A stretch of 64,000 nt of DNA, taken from NCBI RefSeq assembly GCF_001571325.1, contig NZ_BCTO01000035.1, positions 62,001-126,000 on the forward strand, given 5' to 3'. The notes under the pieces were generated by a model, which searched no databases, was not told the DNA's origin, and saw nothing but the letters and a program-made list of their open reading frames with translations. This document shows positions 42,988 to 54,802 of this stretch, in pieces. This DNA comes from Delftia tsuruhatensis NBRC 16741 (lineage in GTDB: Bacteria > Pseudomonadota > Gammaproteobacteria > Burkholderiales > Burkholderiaceae_C). Numbering within the stretch: the stretch's first letter is position 1; every line of letters starts with the position of its first letter. The position numbers and the translations under genes were made by a program.

Positions 42988-43560
42988 TTACAGCTTGCCC
43001 ACGCCGGTCAGGGCCAGCTTGAATTGCACCTGGACCTCGTCGGCCACCATGGAGGTATCGCCCCATTCGCCTTCGCCGATCTTGAACTGCAGGCGCTTGA
43101 GCGGCAGCGTGCCGGTGGCCGTGGTCGTGGTGCCGGACTGTGCCAGTTGCACGGGAATGCTCACGTTCTGGACCTGGCCCTTGATGCTGAGCTTGCCGTC
43201 CACCTGGTACTTGCCGCCGCCCAGCGCCTTGACGGCGGTGGAGTCGAAGACGGCCTGGGGGAATTTGGCGACATTGAACCAATCGGCCTTGGGCAGCTCG
43301 GCGTCGGTTTCCTTGGCGCCCATGGTGGCGCTGCCGGTGTCCACGGTGAAGCGGATCTTGCTGGTGTCGGGCTTGGCCGTGTCGAACTGGACCTGGGCGT
43401 CGAATTTCTTGAAGTGGCCCTGCAGGGGCACGCCCATCTGCTTGGCCGTGAAGTTCACGGCGCTCTGGGCGGGAACGAGCTTTTGCTCGGCCAGGGCCGC
43501 CTGGGAGGTCAGGGCCGCAGCGGCCAGGGCAATGGTGGTCAGCGTGGCGGAAAAGCGCAT
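42988..43560 (-). CDS. YceI family periplasmic protein (second copy)
   Basis: The 190-residue protein has a signal peptide (IALAAAALTSQAALA, cleaved before EQKLVPAQ) and a YceI barrel: SAVNFTAKQMGVPLQGHFKKF, ADWFNVAKFPQAVFDST and KIGEGEWGDTSMVADEVQVQ. It belongs to the subgroup often encoded with cytochrome b561. Its neighbour upstream is a cytochrome b561 gene, 92 bases away, and the first yceI copy lies downstream, so the three appear to form an operon read from the minus strand. Confidence 0.93.
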   Translation of the reverse strand: MRFSATLTTIALAAAALTSQAALAEQKLVPAQSAVNFTAKQMGVPLQGHFKKFDAQVQFDTAKPDTSKIRFTVDTGSATMGAKETDAELPKADWFNVAKFPQAVFDSTAVKALGGGKYQVDGKLSIKGQVQNVSIPVQLAQSGTTTTATGTLPLKRLQFKIGEGEWGDTSMVADEVQVQFKLALTGVGKL

Positions 43561-43652
43561 GGCAGGACTCCTTTGGGGGTCGGGAAACATTCGATCGGGG
43601 ATGGCTGGGGCGCGCGCAGCGCGGTGCGCAGGCCCTGGCTGGGGGAGAAAAC

Positions 43653-44246
43653 TCAGGCGCGGCCCGGCAGCATGCGGGAGATGAGGCCGTCGCGGTCGAT
43701 GAACTGGTGCTTGAGGGCGGCGCCCACATGCATGGCGATCAGCGCGACCAGGGCCCAGGCCGCCCAGCCGTGCAGGGGCTTGAGGGTCTCCGCCAGCTCG
43801 GGGCTTGCGCTCACGAAGTCGGGCAGGGGCAGCACGCCGAGGAAGACGATGGGAAAGCCGGCCGCCGAGCTGTAGGCCCAGCCCAGCAGGGGCACGGCAA
43901 AGAACAGCAGGTACATGGCGTGGTGGGTGCCGTTGTGGGCCCAGTGCTGCCATTGGGGCATGGCGCGGGCCACGGCGGCGGGCAGCTCGGGCGGGCGATG
44001 GGTGATGCGCCAGACCAGGCGCAGCAGGCTCAGCGTCAACAGCGTGACGCCCAGCCACTTGTGCCAGTTGTAGAGCTTCAGGCGCGAGGGCGAGAACGGC
44101 AGGCCTGTCATGTACCAGCCCAGGGCCAGGGCGGCGATCAGGCCCAGTGCCAGCAGCCAGTGGGCAGCCATGGCCACGCCGTTGTAGCGCGTGGCTTTGG
44201 AGGAGGATTTTGCTGGCGCGTTGGCGCGGGCTGAGGACTCTGTCAT
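43653..44246 (-). CDS. Cytochrome b561 family protein
   Basis: This is a 197-residue inner-membrane di-heme cytochrome with four helices and candidate heme ligands in MAAHWLLALG, YNWHKWLGV, THHAMYLLFF and MHVGAALKHQF. The family carries electrons between quinol and periplasmic acceptors, and a YceI partner is common. ATG at 44246 begins a 20-residue Ser/Ala-rich tail before the first helix; the internal MAAHW is a less likely start. A 9-bp hairpin lies 27 bases upstream in the leader. It heads the b561-yceI-yceI unit. Confidence 0.92.
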   Translation of the reverse strand: MTESSARANAPAKSSSKATRYNGVAMAAHWLLALGLIAALALGWYMTGLPFSPSRLKLYNWHKWLGVTLLTLSLLRLVWRITHRPPELPAAVARAMPQWQHWAHNGTHHAMYLLFFAVPLLGWAYSSAAGFPIVFLGVLPLPDFVSASPELAETLKPLHGWAAWALVALIAMHVGAALKHQFIDRDGLISRMLPGRA

Positions 44247-44272
44247 GGATGGCGGCAGGCTTTGGAACCGTT

Positions 44273-44296
44273 CAGGGCCCCTGCAAAGGGGCCCTG
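44273..44296. promoter_or_regulatory. GC-rich hairpin in the cytochrome b561 leader
   Basis: CAGGGCCCC and GGGGCCCTG form a perfect 9-bp stem around TGCAAA, starting 27 bases upstream of the start codon. There is no T tract. It may be an attenuating leader structure or an operator, or a terminator remnant between hemY and this gene. Confidence 0.35.
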
Positions 44297-44444
44297 GATG
44301 GCAAGAAAGGGTGCGGTGCGCTCTGCGTGGACTTCGTGCACTGCGGACAACGTGCAGTGTAGGAAGCGGCAAATCCAAAAGAGTTCAGCGGTATTGACGG
44401 CTCGATTCAAAAAAGATGAAGGCTCGCCGTGCCGCGCGGAGGGC

Positions 44445-45752
44445 TCAGGGCCGGGTCGGATCGGCGGGCAGCACGACCACGGCCTGCGCTGCCTGCTTCC
44501 AGGCGGCAGCCGCTGCATCGGCATCGCCGCGGTGCTCGGCCATCAGGGCCAGGCGCTGCCAGGCGCGGGTGCGCAGTGCGCTTTCCTGCAGGTGGGGGGC
44601 TGCGCGCAGCAACAGCTGCTGGGCCTTGCCCCAGAGCTGGCGCTGCACGCATGCCATGCCGGCCAGGTATTGCAGGCGGGCTTCGCGCGGATGGGCGTTG
44701 CTGGCCGCCTCGATGCGAGCCAGCCAGGCGCCGTCCAGGCCGTCCAGGCAGGGCTCCAGCACCTGGACCAGGCGCGGCAGGTGGGATTCGCTGCGCGGGC
44801 CTGCGTGGGACAGCAGGCGCTCCCACACGGGCAGCAGCCAGGCACGGGCCTGCGCGGCCTCGCCGCCCAGGGCCATGAGGCGCGATGCGGCCGGCAGCGC
44901 AATCTCGGGCATGGCGCGCTCTTCCGTGTCCAGCGACAGCCAGAAGTGCTGCAGCTGCGTGGTGTCGCGTGCCTCGTTGATGCTCTCCAGTACCAGGCCG
45001 CGCACCACGCTGGCGGCGGCCGCGGGCGAGAAGGCGCGGTGCTTGGCCAGCAGGCGTGCCGTGTCCAGCGCCGTCGATGTCTGGCCTGCCAGGCGCGAGG
45101 CCTTCAGGCGGATGCGCAGCGCGATCGTGCGGCGTGCCGCGCCCTGGGGCAGTTCGGCCAGGCGGCGCAGTGCGTCGGATGCGTCGCGGTCGTCCAGGGC
45201 CCAGCGCGCGGCGCGCATCTGTGCGCCTTCGCGCATTTCCTGCTCCTGGGCGTTGCCCTGGGCCGGTGCGTTGGCCAGGACCTCACGCCAATGGTGGTCG
45301 CGCTGCTGGCGGTCCTGCAGTGCATGGGAGGCATCGGCGGCCACCATGTGGGCGGCGGCGCGCAGCCGCATGCCGTGCGGCACGGCGGCATGGGTCTCGG
45401 CCAGGGACTCTTCCATGGCCAGGGCCGCCAGCGCGGACTTGCGTGCGCGCAGGAAGCGGCCGGCCTGCTGGTGCGACAGGGCTTCCAGCAGGCTGTGGTG
45501 CATGGCGCGCTCTTTCTGCTGGCTGCGCCAGCGCCGCGCCTGGTGCGGCATCTGCAGCAGCGCGGCCAGCGCGCGCAGCGCGGCATACAGCAGCACGAAG
45601 GCCAGCACGATGATGGCAATGGCCAGGTTCAGTGACAGGTCCAGGCGGTAGGGCGCCCAGAACAGGGTCACCGTGCCCTGGTTGGAGCCCGCGAACAAGG
45701 CGGCCGCAACGGCCATGCCGAACAAACCGATCAACCACAGTGCAGCGCGCAT
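44445..45752 (-). CDS. hemY: HemY protein (heme biosynthesis-associated, TPR)
   Basis: The 435-residue inner-membrane protein has two N-terminal helices (LWLIGLFGMAVAAALFAG and LAIAIIVLAFVLLYAALRAL) and a long region of TPR-like helices. The HemY_N signature SNQGTVTLFWAPYRLDLSLN lies between the helices. It is the proteobacterial HemY of the hemCDXY operon, not protoporphyrinogen oxidase. It is thought to help in late tetrapyrrole handling; the biochemical role is not settled. It begins 19 bases after hemX and ends the operon. Confidence 0.94.
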   Translation of the reverse strand: MRAALWLIGLFGMAVAAALFAGSNQGTVTLFWAPYRLDLSLNLAIAIIVLAFVLLYAALRALAALLQMPHQARRWRSQQKERAMHHSLLEALSHQQAGRFLRARKSALAALAMEESLAETHAAVPHGMRLRAAAHMVAADASHALQDRQQRDHHWREVLANAPAQGNAQEQEMREGAQMRAARWALDDRDASDALRRLAELPQGAARRTIALRIRLKASRLAGQTSTALDTARLLAKHRAFSPAAAASVVRGLVLESINEARDTTQLQHFWLSLDTEERAMPEIALPAASRLMALGGEAAQARAWLLPVWERLLSHAGPRSESHLPRLVQVLEPCLDGLDGAWLARIEAASNAHPREARLQYLAGMACVQRQLWGKAQQLLLRAAPHLQESALRTRAWQRLALMAEHRGDADAAAAAWKQAAQAVVVLPADPTRP

Positions 45753-45771
45753 TCGTCTGTCTCCCGGCTGC

Positions 45772-46914
45772 TCAGCGGCCTGCGGCCGCTGTTGCCAGCG
45801 CCGCCAGGGTTTCCTGCAGCGCAGGCTGTTCGGTGGTGCGCAGATTGGCCTGGATCTGCTGCAGCTGGGCCTGCACGATCTGGGTGCGCCGCGCGGCAGG
45901 ATCAAAGTACTTGTTCACGGCCATCCCGGAAGCGGCCAGGTCGGCCCGCGCCGCATCCCACTGGCGCGACAGCAGGGCCAGGCGCGAGTTCAGCAGCTTG
46001 AGCTTGAGGTTCTCGCGCAGGAAATAGGCCTGTTCCGGCGCCAGCAGGATGGCGTCCGGGTGGTCTATGCGGCTGACGCGCAGCAGGTCCTGGGCTTCTT
46101 CGCGCACGGCCGTCCAGCCGCGCTCGCCCCAGGATTGCCACCAGCGCCATTCGGTGGGGCTGCCCTCGATGGGGGCGGGCTCGGGCTGGCGGGCCGCCTG
46201 GCCGGCCACGCCGCGATGGCGGCTGGCGCGGGGCTGGGCCACGGCGTTGAGCAGGGGCATTTCGTCGACCAGGCGCACCAGGTCCTCGATGCGCGTGAGC
46301 AGGCCGGCGGTGTCGGTCACGCTCATGCGGGCCAGCCGTTCCAGGTCGCGGTCCAGCGCGCGCATGACCGGGGCCAGCCGGGGCTGGGCGGCGCGTTCAA
46401 TGCGCTGGCGGGCGTTCTTGAGCGTGGCCACCAGCGGCTGCAGGCTGCCGGACAGCTCGGCCTGCTGCTGTGCCAGGCGGATGGAGGATTCGATGTCCAC
46501 CACCAGGTTTTCGTCGCGCGAGCGCGACATGCTTTGCAGGAGTTCGTCGAGCTGGGTGCGCTGCAGAGACAGCTCGGCAATGCGCGCCTCCATGACCGAG
46601 GTGCGCGCCGCGCTATCGCGGGCCAGGTCCTGGGCATCGCGCGCCAGGGTGCGGGCCTCGACCGACTGGGAGCCGGACTGCGCGGACTGGCGCGCCAGCT
46701 GTTCCTGGATATTGCCCAGGCGCTGCCACAGCATGCCGCAGGCAATGAGCGCCGCGACGGCCACGGCGCCCACGCCGTAGACCAGGGCCGAGGAGCCGCC
46801 GCGCAGGTCTGCAGCGGGGCTGCTTTGGGCGGAGCCGGCTGCGAAGGCTGCTGCGGAGGATGCGGGCGTTAGGTCCTGCGGGGTGGGGCGGTCTTGCGCT
46901 GCGTCGGAACTCAT
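45772..46914 (-). CDS. hemX: HemX protein (uroporphyrinogen III methyltransferase-like membrane protein)
   Basis: The 380-residue protein has a Ser/Ala-rich N-terminal tail, one membrane helix (LVYGVGAVAVAALIACGMLW, about 43-62), a coiled coil (about 65-130) and a periplasmic helical domain ending in LRTTEQPALQETLAALATAA. This is the HemX layout found in hemCDXY operons. Despite old naming, it lacks a SAM methyltransferase domain. Its start codon overlaps the hemD stop (ATGA). Confidence 0.92.
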   Translation of the reverse strand: MSSDAAQDRPTPQDLTPASSAAAFAAGSAQSSPAADLRGGSSALVYGVGAVAVAALIACGMLWQRLGNIQEQLARQSAQSGSQSVEARTLARDAQDLARDSAARTSVMEARIAELSLQRTQLDELLQSMSRSRDENLVVDIESSIRLAQQQAELSGSLQPLVATLKNARQRIERAAQPRLAPVMRALDRDLERLARMSVTDTAGLLTRIEDLVRLVDEMPLLNAVAQPRASRHRGVAGQAARQPEPAPIEGSPTEWRWWQSWGERGWTAVREEAQDLLRVSRIDHPDAILLAPEQAYFLRENLKLKLLNSRLALLSRQWDAARADLAASGMAVNKYFDPAARRTQIVQAQLQQIQANLRTTEQPALQETLAALATAAAGR

Positions 46915-47720
46915 GGCGACGATTCTATCGACGCAACCACGTCCTCCAGAGCGGGCCGGCATTGCTTGACATCTCCGAATCCCATGTGTCTTGCCTGGGC
47001 AGCGATTCGCTCGTGCGTAGCGAGCGCTCGCGCTTTTTGCCACGATTGGCCCGGCAGGAGCTGTTGCAGGTTGGCAACGGATTCGGCGCTGCTGAGCAGC
47101 CACAGCGTGCCATCTTCGGCCGCCAGGCGTGCCAGTGCCGTCTGGGCTGCATCCCAGGCAGGCAGTTCGCGCTGGTAGACGGCCAGCATTTCGACCTGGG
47201 CACCTGCCTCGCGCAGTCGGGCGGCCAGCCAATCGCGGCCGGCGCCTGCCGTGGCCGGCACGGTCCTGGGCGCTCCTGCCTGGCTGTCGCCACGCACGAT
47301 GAGCACGCGGTCGCCCGCATGGATCTGGTCATGCACGCGCTGCCATAGCGTTTCGGATTCGAACTGGGCGGCGTCCGGTGGCGGGCCGTCGATCTGTGCT
47401 GGCGCAATGCCCAGGGCCAGCAGCGCCTGGGCGGTGCCGGGGCCGGGCGTCCAGGCGCGGGTGGAGGCCGGAAGCCGTGCGGGGTCGGTGCCGAAGAAAT
47501 GCTGGACGGCGTTGCCGCTGACGAACATCACGGCGCGGTAGCCCGGGCCTTCGCGCAGCGCGTTGCGGGCGGCCTGCAAGGCCTGTTGCGTGGCCGCATC
47601 GCGGCAGGGGCCTATGGCCATCAGCGCCAGCGGCTGGGCCGGAAGGCCCCGGGCCTGCAGCGCATCCACCCACGCGGCTGCGTCATGGGCCGGGCGGGTG
47701 ACGAGTATGCGCGGTGGCAT
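46911..47720 (-). CDS. hemD: Uroporphyrinogen-III synthase
   Basis: HemD cyclises hydroxymethylbilane to uroporphyrinogen III. The sequence of this 269-residue protein is poorly conserved in the family, but the N-terminal ILVTRPAHDAAAWVDALQARG, the VMFVSGNAVQHFF strand, the VLIVRGDSQ loop and TLWLLSSAESVANLQQLL fit the two-domain HemD fold, and its place between hemC and hemX decides it. The start follows hemC by 13 bases and the stop overlaps hemX. Confidence 0.94.
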   Translation of the reverse strand: MPPRILVTRPAHDAAAWVDALQARGLPAQPLALMAIGPCRDAATQQALQAARNALREGPGYRAVMFVSGNAVQHFFGTDPARLPASTRAWTPGPGTAQALLALGIAPAQIDGPPPDAAQFESETLWQRVHDQIHAGDRVLIVRGDSQAGAPRTVPATAGAGRDWLAARLREAGAQVEMLAVYQRELPAWDAAQTALARLAAEDGTLWLLSSAESVANLQQLLPGQSWQKARALATHERIAAQARHMGFGDVKQCRPALEDVVASIESSP

Positions 47721-47733
47721 GTGGGCGTGCCGT

Positions 47734-48672
47734 CTAGAGCTTGGGGGCCGGTTGGGCGCCCGCCGCCTGCAGCAGCGCAGCCACGTGCTGGCCCAGTGCG
47801 TCGGCACTGGCGAAGTCGGTGACGGTGGCGTCGGCGTGCACCTGCACCAGCGGCAGCCGGCCTTCCGGGTCTCCCCAGGCTGCGTCCAGGCGCAGTTGCT
47901 GGCCGTCGAAGGTGCCGTGCGCCGCCAGCGGCATGGAGCAGCTGCCGCCCATGCAGCGGCTGACGGCGCGCTCGGCGGTCACGGTCAGCCAGGTGGTCTG
48001 GTGGGCCAGCGGGGCCAGGGCGTCGATCAGGTCCTGGCGGTCGGCGCGCACCTCGATGCCCAGCGCGCCCTGGCCTGCGGCAGGCAGCATGCCGGCGGGC
48101 TCGAACCTGGCGCGGATGCGGTCGGCCAGGCCCAGGCGCATCAGGCCTGCGGCGGCCAGCACGATGGCGTCGTAGTGGCCTTCGTCCAGCTTGCGCAGGC
48201 GGGTGTTCACGTTGCCGCGCAGCGGCTCTATCTTCAGGTCGGGGCGCAGGGCCTGCAGCAGTGCCTGGCGGCGCAGGCTCGATGTGCCGACGACGGCGCC
48301 CTGCGGCAGCTCGGCCAGCGCGGCGTAGCGATTGGAGACAAAAGCGTCGCGCGGGTCTTCGCGTTCCATCACGCAGGCCAGCACAAAGCCTTCGGGCAGC
48401 TCCATGGGCACGTCCTTGAGCGAGTGCACGGCGATGTGGGCGCGTCCTTCTTCCAGCGCCACTTCCAGCTCCTTGACGAACAGGCCCTTGCCGCCCACCT
48501 TGGACAGCGTGCGGTCCAGGATCTGGTCGCCCTTGGTGGTCATGCCCAGCAGTTCCACTTCATGCCCCCGGGCGCGCAGCAGTGCCTGGACATGCTCGGC
48601 CTGCCACAGTGCCAGCTGGCTCTCGCGCGTGGCGATCACGATGGAGTGGGGGATCAGTGGTTTGGTATTCAT
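47734..48672 (-). CDS. hemC: Porphobilinogen deaminase (hydroxymethylbilane synthase)
   Basis: HemC links four porphobilinogen units. The 312-residue protein has the substrate-binding segments [43 protein letters not shown] (catalytic Asp) and [11 protein letters not shown], and the cofactor-attachment cysteine in [18 protein letters not shown]. It begins the hemC-hemD-hemX-hemY operon. The 112-base region to the divergent ppc gene must hold both promoters. Confidence 0.97.
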   Translation of the reverse strand: MNTKPLIPHSIVIATRESQLALWQAEHVQALLRARGHEVELLGMTTKGDQILDRTLSKVGGKGLFVKELEVALEEGRAHIAVHSLKDVPMELPEGFVLACVMEREDPRDAFVSNRYAALAELPQGAVVGTSSLRRQALLQALRPDLKIEPLRGNVNTRLRKLDEGHYDAIVLAAAGLMRLGLADRIRARFEPAGMLPAAGQGALGIEVRADRQDLIDALAPLAHQTTWLTVTAERAVSRCMGGSCSMPLAAHGTFDGQQLRLDAAWGDPEGRLPLVQVHADATVTDFASADALGQHVAALLQAAGAQPAPKL

Positions 48673-48784
48673 CAGGAGCCTCGGGGGGAGCGCGGGATGC
48701 TAGCATGCTGCGCCGCAGTAAACCCGGCACCAGGACCGAAGCCCAAGCAAACCGATACGCTGACCGATTCCAGGAGATTCGTTG

Positions 48785-51634
<2,850 letters not shown>

Positions 51635-51760
51635 TCGAGGGCGCGAGCGGGCCGGGAGGCCCCTCGCGCCGCCATGCGCAGGGCGCCGGCCGGCCGCCGT
51701 GTAGGATGTGCTTCGGACAGGGGCGCATGACTCCTGCCGGGAAGTGAAGGGTGGGAGCTT

Positions 51761-53869
51761 ATGGGCAACAAGACGCCATGGCCGGGGTTCCCGGACATGC
51801 AACTGTTCCTGACGCAGCGCCTGGCCAGGCTGGCCGGTGCCAACTCCATGCGGGCCATACGCGAAGGCCTGCTCTGGCTGGTCCCATGCCTGCTGGTCTC
51901 GGCCCTGTTTCTCATACTGTCGGCGCTGGCGCAGATGTCCGGCCAGCCCGAGCCCGTGGTGCAGCTTCTTGCGGGCCTGCATGCGCAGATCGGCAGCATC
52001 CTGCCGCTGCTGGTGGCCGCCTCCATCGGCTACATGCTCTCCATACGCCACAGGCTGCCGCGCCTGCCGGTGACCTTTCTGTGCTTTGCCCATGTGCAGA
52101 TGGCCATCTTCCTGCTGCGCGAGCATCCGCGCGCGGCCGCCACGCTGGTGCTGTTCATCGCCATAGCCTCGCCCCTGATCACCGTGCCGCTGATGGCCAG
52201 GCTCAGCGCCATGCGCTGGACGCGCATTGCGCGCACGGGCTTTGTGGGCGAGAACGTACGCGAGGTGATGAACCTGGTCGTGCCCGGCTCCATCGTCGCG
52301 CTGCTGCTGGTGGTGCTGCTGCTGGGCCTGCAGCAGGTGCTGCCCGATATCACCCAGGCCGAACTGCCGCTGGCCATCGCCACCCCCGAGAGCCCCTATC
52401 GCAGCGGGCTGACGCTGACGCTGCTCAATTCCGTGCTCTGGTTCTTTGGCGTGCAGGGCTACTACGCCATGCAACCCTTCTTCCAGGTGCTGGACCAGGC
52501 CGTGCTGGCCAACGCCGCCGCCGTGGCCAAGGGGCTGGTGGCGCCCTGGGCGCTCAACGGCGGCCTGATGGGGTCCTTCGTCTTCATCGGCGGCTCGGGG
52601 GCCACGCTGTCACTGGCGCTGGCCGTGCTGCTGTTTTGCAAGGGGCGCGGCCTGCGCATGCTGGCGCTGGCCGCGCTGCCCATCTCCCTGCTCAACGTCA
52701 ACGAGATCCTGCTGTTCGGCCTGCCGGTCATCCTGAACCTGCGCCTGCTCGTGCCTTTTCTGGCGGTGCCCGCCATCAACCTGGTCGTGGCCGTCACGGT
52801 GGTGCAGGCCGGCTGGGTGGCTCCGGCCTCGATGGTGCTGCCCCTGACCGCGCCCGTGGTCTTCAATGCCTACGTGAGCACGGGCGGCGACATGGGCGCC
52901 GTGGTGCTGCAACTGGCGCTGACGGTGTTGGGGGCGCTGGTCTATGCGCCTTATGTGCGCTCCATCGACCGGCTGGGCCAGGACGATGGCGCCATCGTGC
53001 TGCGCGCGCTGGACACCACGTTCTCCCGGCTGCCCGAGGAGGCGGGCCTGGTCACGCGCGATCCGCTGGTGCTGGCGCACGAGACCCAGGCCCGGCGCGA
53101 GACCATGCTGTCCCATATCCGCCGCATCAGCGAGTACGAATTCCACCTGGAATTCCAGCCCCAGGTCTCGCACCGCAGCGGCTTGTGCCTGGGCTGCGAG
53201 GCCCTGTTGCGCGCCCACGATTCGCAGGGCAGGCTGCAGCAGCCCGGCGGCTTTCTGCGCTGGCTGGGTGATGCCGGCCTGATGCGCGAGGTCGATCTGT
53301 GGGTGGCGGGCGCTGCCGTGCGCCAATGCCGGCTGTGGCGCCAGCACGGTTTTTCCCTGCCGATCAGCATCAATGTCACGGGCGCCACGCTGACATCGCC
53401 CGAGTACTGCTCGCGCCTGCTGATGCTGCTGGCGCAGGCCAGGGGCCAGGTGGGCGTGGAGATCACGGAGGAAGCGCTGGTGGGCGATGTGGAGGCGATC
53501 CGCAAGGCCATAGGCCAGATCCACGCGCTGGGCGCCAAGGTGGCCATAGACGACTTCGGCACCGGCTTCTCGTCCATGAGCTACCTGCACCAGTTCGACG
53601 TGGATGCCATCAAGATCGACCGCAGCTTCGTCGTGGCCAGCGGTCATGCCAAGGGCGCGCTGGTGCTGGACGGCCTGCTGCGCTTTTGCGAGGCGCTGCA
53701 GTTGAACGTGGTGGCCGAAGGCGTGGAGACCCAGGCGCAGCTGCAGGCCCTGGGCTTCGAGGGCGAGCTGCTGGTGCAGGGCTGGTACTTCAGCCGGGCC
53801 CTGCCGGGAGAGCAGTTGCCGCAGTTCGCCAGCGACTGCGCCGCCAGGGCAGGCGGCGAGACGGTCTGA
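51761..53869 (+). CDS. PTS EIIC-like membrane domain fused to a c-di-GMP phosphodiesterase EAL domain
   Basis: The 702-residue protein has two parts. Residues about 15-425 form a PTS EIIC-like permease of the lactose/cellobiose type (10 or so helices; NEILLFGLPVILNLRLLVPF parallels the NEPxxFGxPxxxNP motif of EIIC, although the motif residues Pro are changed). Residues about 450-690 are an EAL domain with every metal and catalytic position recognisable: EAL at 480-482 (CEALLR), INVTG, VEITEEAL, DDFGTG (597-602), IKIDRSF, AEGVET and QGWYFSR. So it should hydrolyse c-di-GMP. No EIIA/EIIB gene is adjacent, so the EIIC part may be a sensor. It converges with flhC. Confidence 0.9.
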   Translation: MGNKTPWPGFPDMQLFLTQRLARLAGANSMRAIREGLLWLVPCLLVSALFLILSALAQMSGQPEPVVQLLAGLHAQIGSILPLLVAASIGYMLSIRHRLPRLPVTFLCFAHVQMAIFLLREHPRAAATLVLFIAIASPLITVPLMARLSAMRWTRIARTGFVGENVREVMNLVVPGSIVALLLVVLLLGLQQVLPDITQAELPLAIATPESPYRSGLTLTLLNSVLWFFGVQGYYAMQPFFQVLDQAVLANAAAVAKGLVAPWALNGGLMGSFVFIGGSGATLSLALAVLLFCKGRGLRMLALAALPISLLNVNEILLFGLPVILNLRLLVPFLAVPAINLVVAVTVVQAGWVAPASMVLPLTAPVVFNAYVSTGGDMGAVVLQLALTVLGALVYAPYVRSIDRLGQDDGAIVLRALDTTFSRLPEEAGLVTRDPLVLAHETQARRETMLSHIRRISEYEFHLEFQPQVSHRSGLCLGCEALLRAHDSQGRLQQPGGFLRWLGDAGLMREVDLWVAGAAVRQCRLWRQHGFSLPISINVTGATLTSPEYCSRLLMLLAQARGQVGVEITEEALVGDVEAIRKAIGQIHALGAKVAIDDFGTGFSSMSYLHQFDVDAIKIDRSFVVASGHAKGALVLDGLLRFCEALQLNVVAEGVETQAQLQALGFEGELLVQGWYFSRALPGEQLPQFASDCAARAGGETV

Positions 53870-53880
53870 ATCCGTGCTGG

Positions 53881-53900
53881 TGCATCGCTGCGGCGATGCA
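53881..53900. terminator. Perfect hairpin between the EAL gene and flhC
   Basis: TGCATCGC and GCGATGCA form a perfect 8-bp stem around TGCG in the 36-base gap between convergent stops. There is no T tract, so it is at best a weak or Rho-assisted terminator. Confidence 0.5.
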
Positions 53901-53905
53901 GGGGC

Positions 53906-54448
53906 TCAATGCAGCATCAGGGAGCCGGCGCTCTTGCTCTTGCCGGCGCGTGCGGGCGGATTGCACAGGCCGCACTGGTAGTGGCGCTCGTTCTCGTAGG
54001 GCTCGGTCACGAACTGGCCCTTGCACACGGAGCACTGGGTGCGGGTCAGCATCTGCGCATCGACAAACTTCACCAGGCGCCATGCGCGTGTGAAGGACAG
54101 CAGCGCCTCCAGCTCGGCGGCCTGGATCTGCTCGGTATAGAGACGGTAGGCCTTGGTCAGTTGTTCAACGGCATCCAGCTCGGCGCCCTTGGACAGGTAT
54201 TCGTAGATATTCAGGAACAGCGAACTGTGGATGTTCTCCTGCCAGGTCAGGAACCAGTCGGTCGAGAACGGCAGCTGGCCCTTGGATGGCGACTTGCCGG
54301 CGATCTCCTTGTACAGGCGGATCAGGCGCTCGTAGGACAGCGTGGTCTCGGATTCGAGCACCTGCATGCGTGCACCCATCTCGATGAGCATGGCGGCACG
54401 CTCGATCTGCTTGGACTCGTTCAGGACACTTTTGACGGCGGTGGACAT
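53906..54448 (-). CDS. flhC: Flagellar transcriptional regulator FlhC
   Basis: FlhC with FlhD forms the master activator of flagellar class 2 genes. The 180-residue protein has the N-terminal helical part (SKQIERAAMLIEMGARMQVLE), the NIHSSLFLNIYEYL region, and the zinc-binding cysteines CSVCKG and CGLC in the C-terminal third (QCSVCKGQFVTEPYENERHY). It follows flhD by 27 bases and the pair forms one unit. FlhDC in betaproteobacteria may also act on chemotaxis and other genes. Confidence 0.97.
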   Translation of the reverse strand: MSTAVKSVLNESKQIERAAMLIEMGARMQVLESETTLSYERLIRLYKEIAGKSPSKGQLPFSTDWFLTWQENIHSSLFLNIYEYLSKGAELDAVEQLTKAYRLYTEQIQAAELEALLSFTRAWRLVKFVDAQMLTRTQCSVCKGQFVTEPYENERHYQCGLCNPPARAGKSKSAGSLMLH

Positions 54449-54475
54449 GGCGGGCTCCAGAGTTCTTCGGGCGGA

Positions 54476-54802
54476 TCAGAGGACTTCGGAAACGCGGCTG
54501 GCCATCAGGATGTTGGCGTGCAGCGTATTGGTCGCACCGTTGCCGATCTTGTTGCTGCTGTGGTTGGTCAGCAAGCTCCAGACCATTTCGTCGTCCACGC
54601 GGAAGCTGGCGAGCAGGGTATTGCGCGAGGCCAGCTTCAGCACCTGGGCTGCCGACAGCGCGGCCAGCAGGTCGCAGGATTCTTCGTTCAGTCCCAGGCG
54701 GAACACCGCTTCCGCCTTGTCCTGGCGGATCAGGGTCTGGGCCAGCATCAGGTAAGTGAGGTTGGCTTCGCGGATTTCGGCAAGCAGCTGTTCATTGTTC
54801 AT
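54476..54802 (-). CDS. flhD: Flagellar transcriptional regulator FlhD
   Basis: FlhD is the partner of FlhC in the FlhD4C2 activator that binds promoters of flagellar genes. The 108-residue protein starts NNEQLLAEIREANLTYLMLA and continues QTLIRQDKAEAVFRLGLNEE, strongly typical of the family. Its tail (SRVSEVL) is normal in length. It is preceded by a 319-base leader with two dyads, suggesting complex control, as is usual for flhD. Confidence 0.97.
   Translation of the reverse strand: MNNEQLLAEIREANLTYLMLAQTLIRQDKAEAVFRLGLNEESCDLLAALSAAQVLKLASRNTLLASFRVDDEMVWSLLTNHSSNKIGNGATNTLHANILMASRVSEVL

Noticed and set aside
44445..45752. hemY as protoporphyrinogen oxidase
   Set aside because: The protein has two membrane helices and TPR-like helices and no FAD-binding motif; it is the proteobacterial HemY of the hemCDXY operon, which only shares the name.
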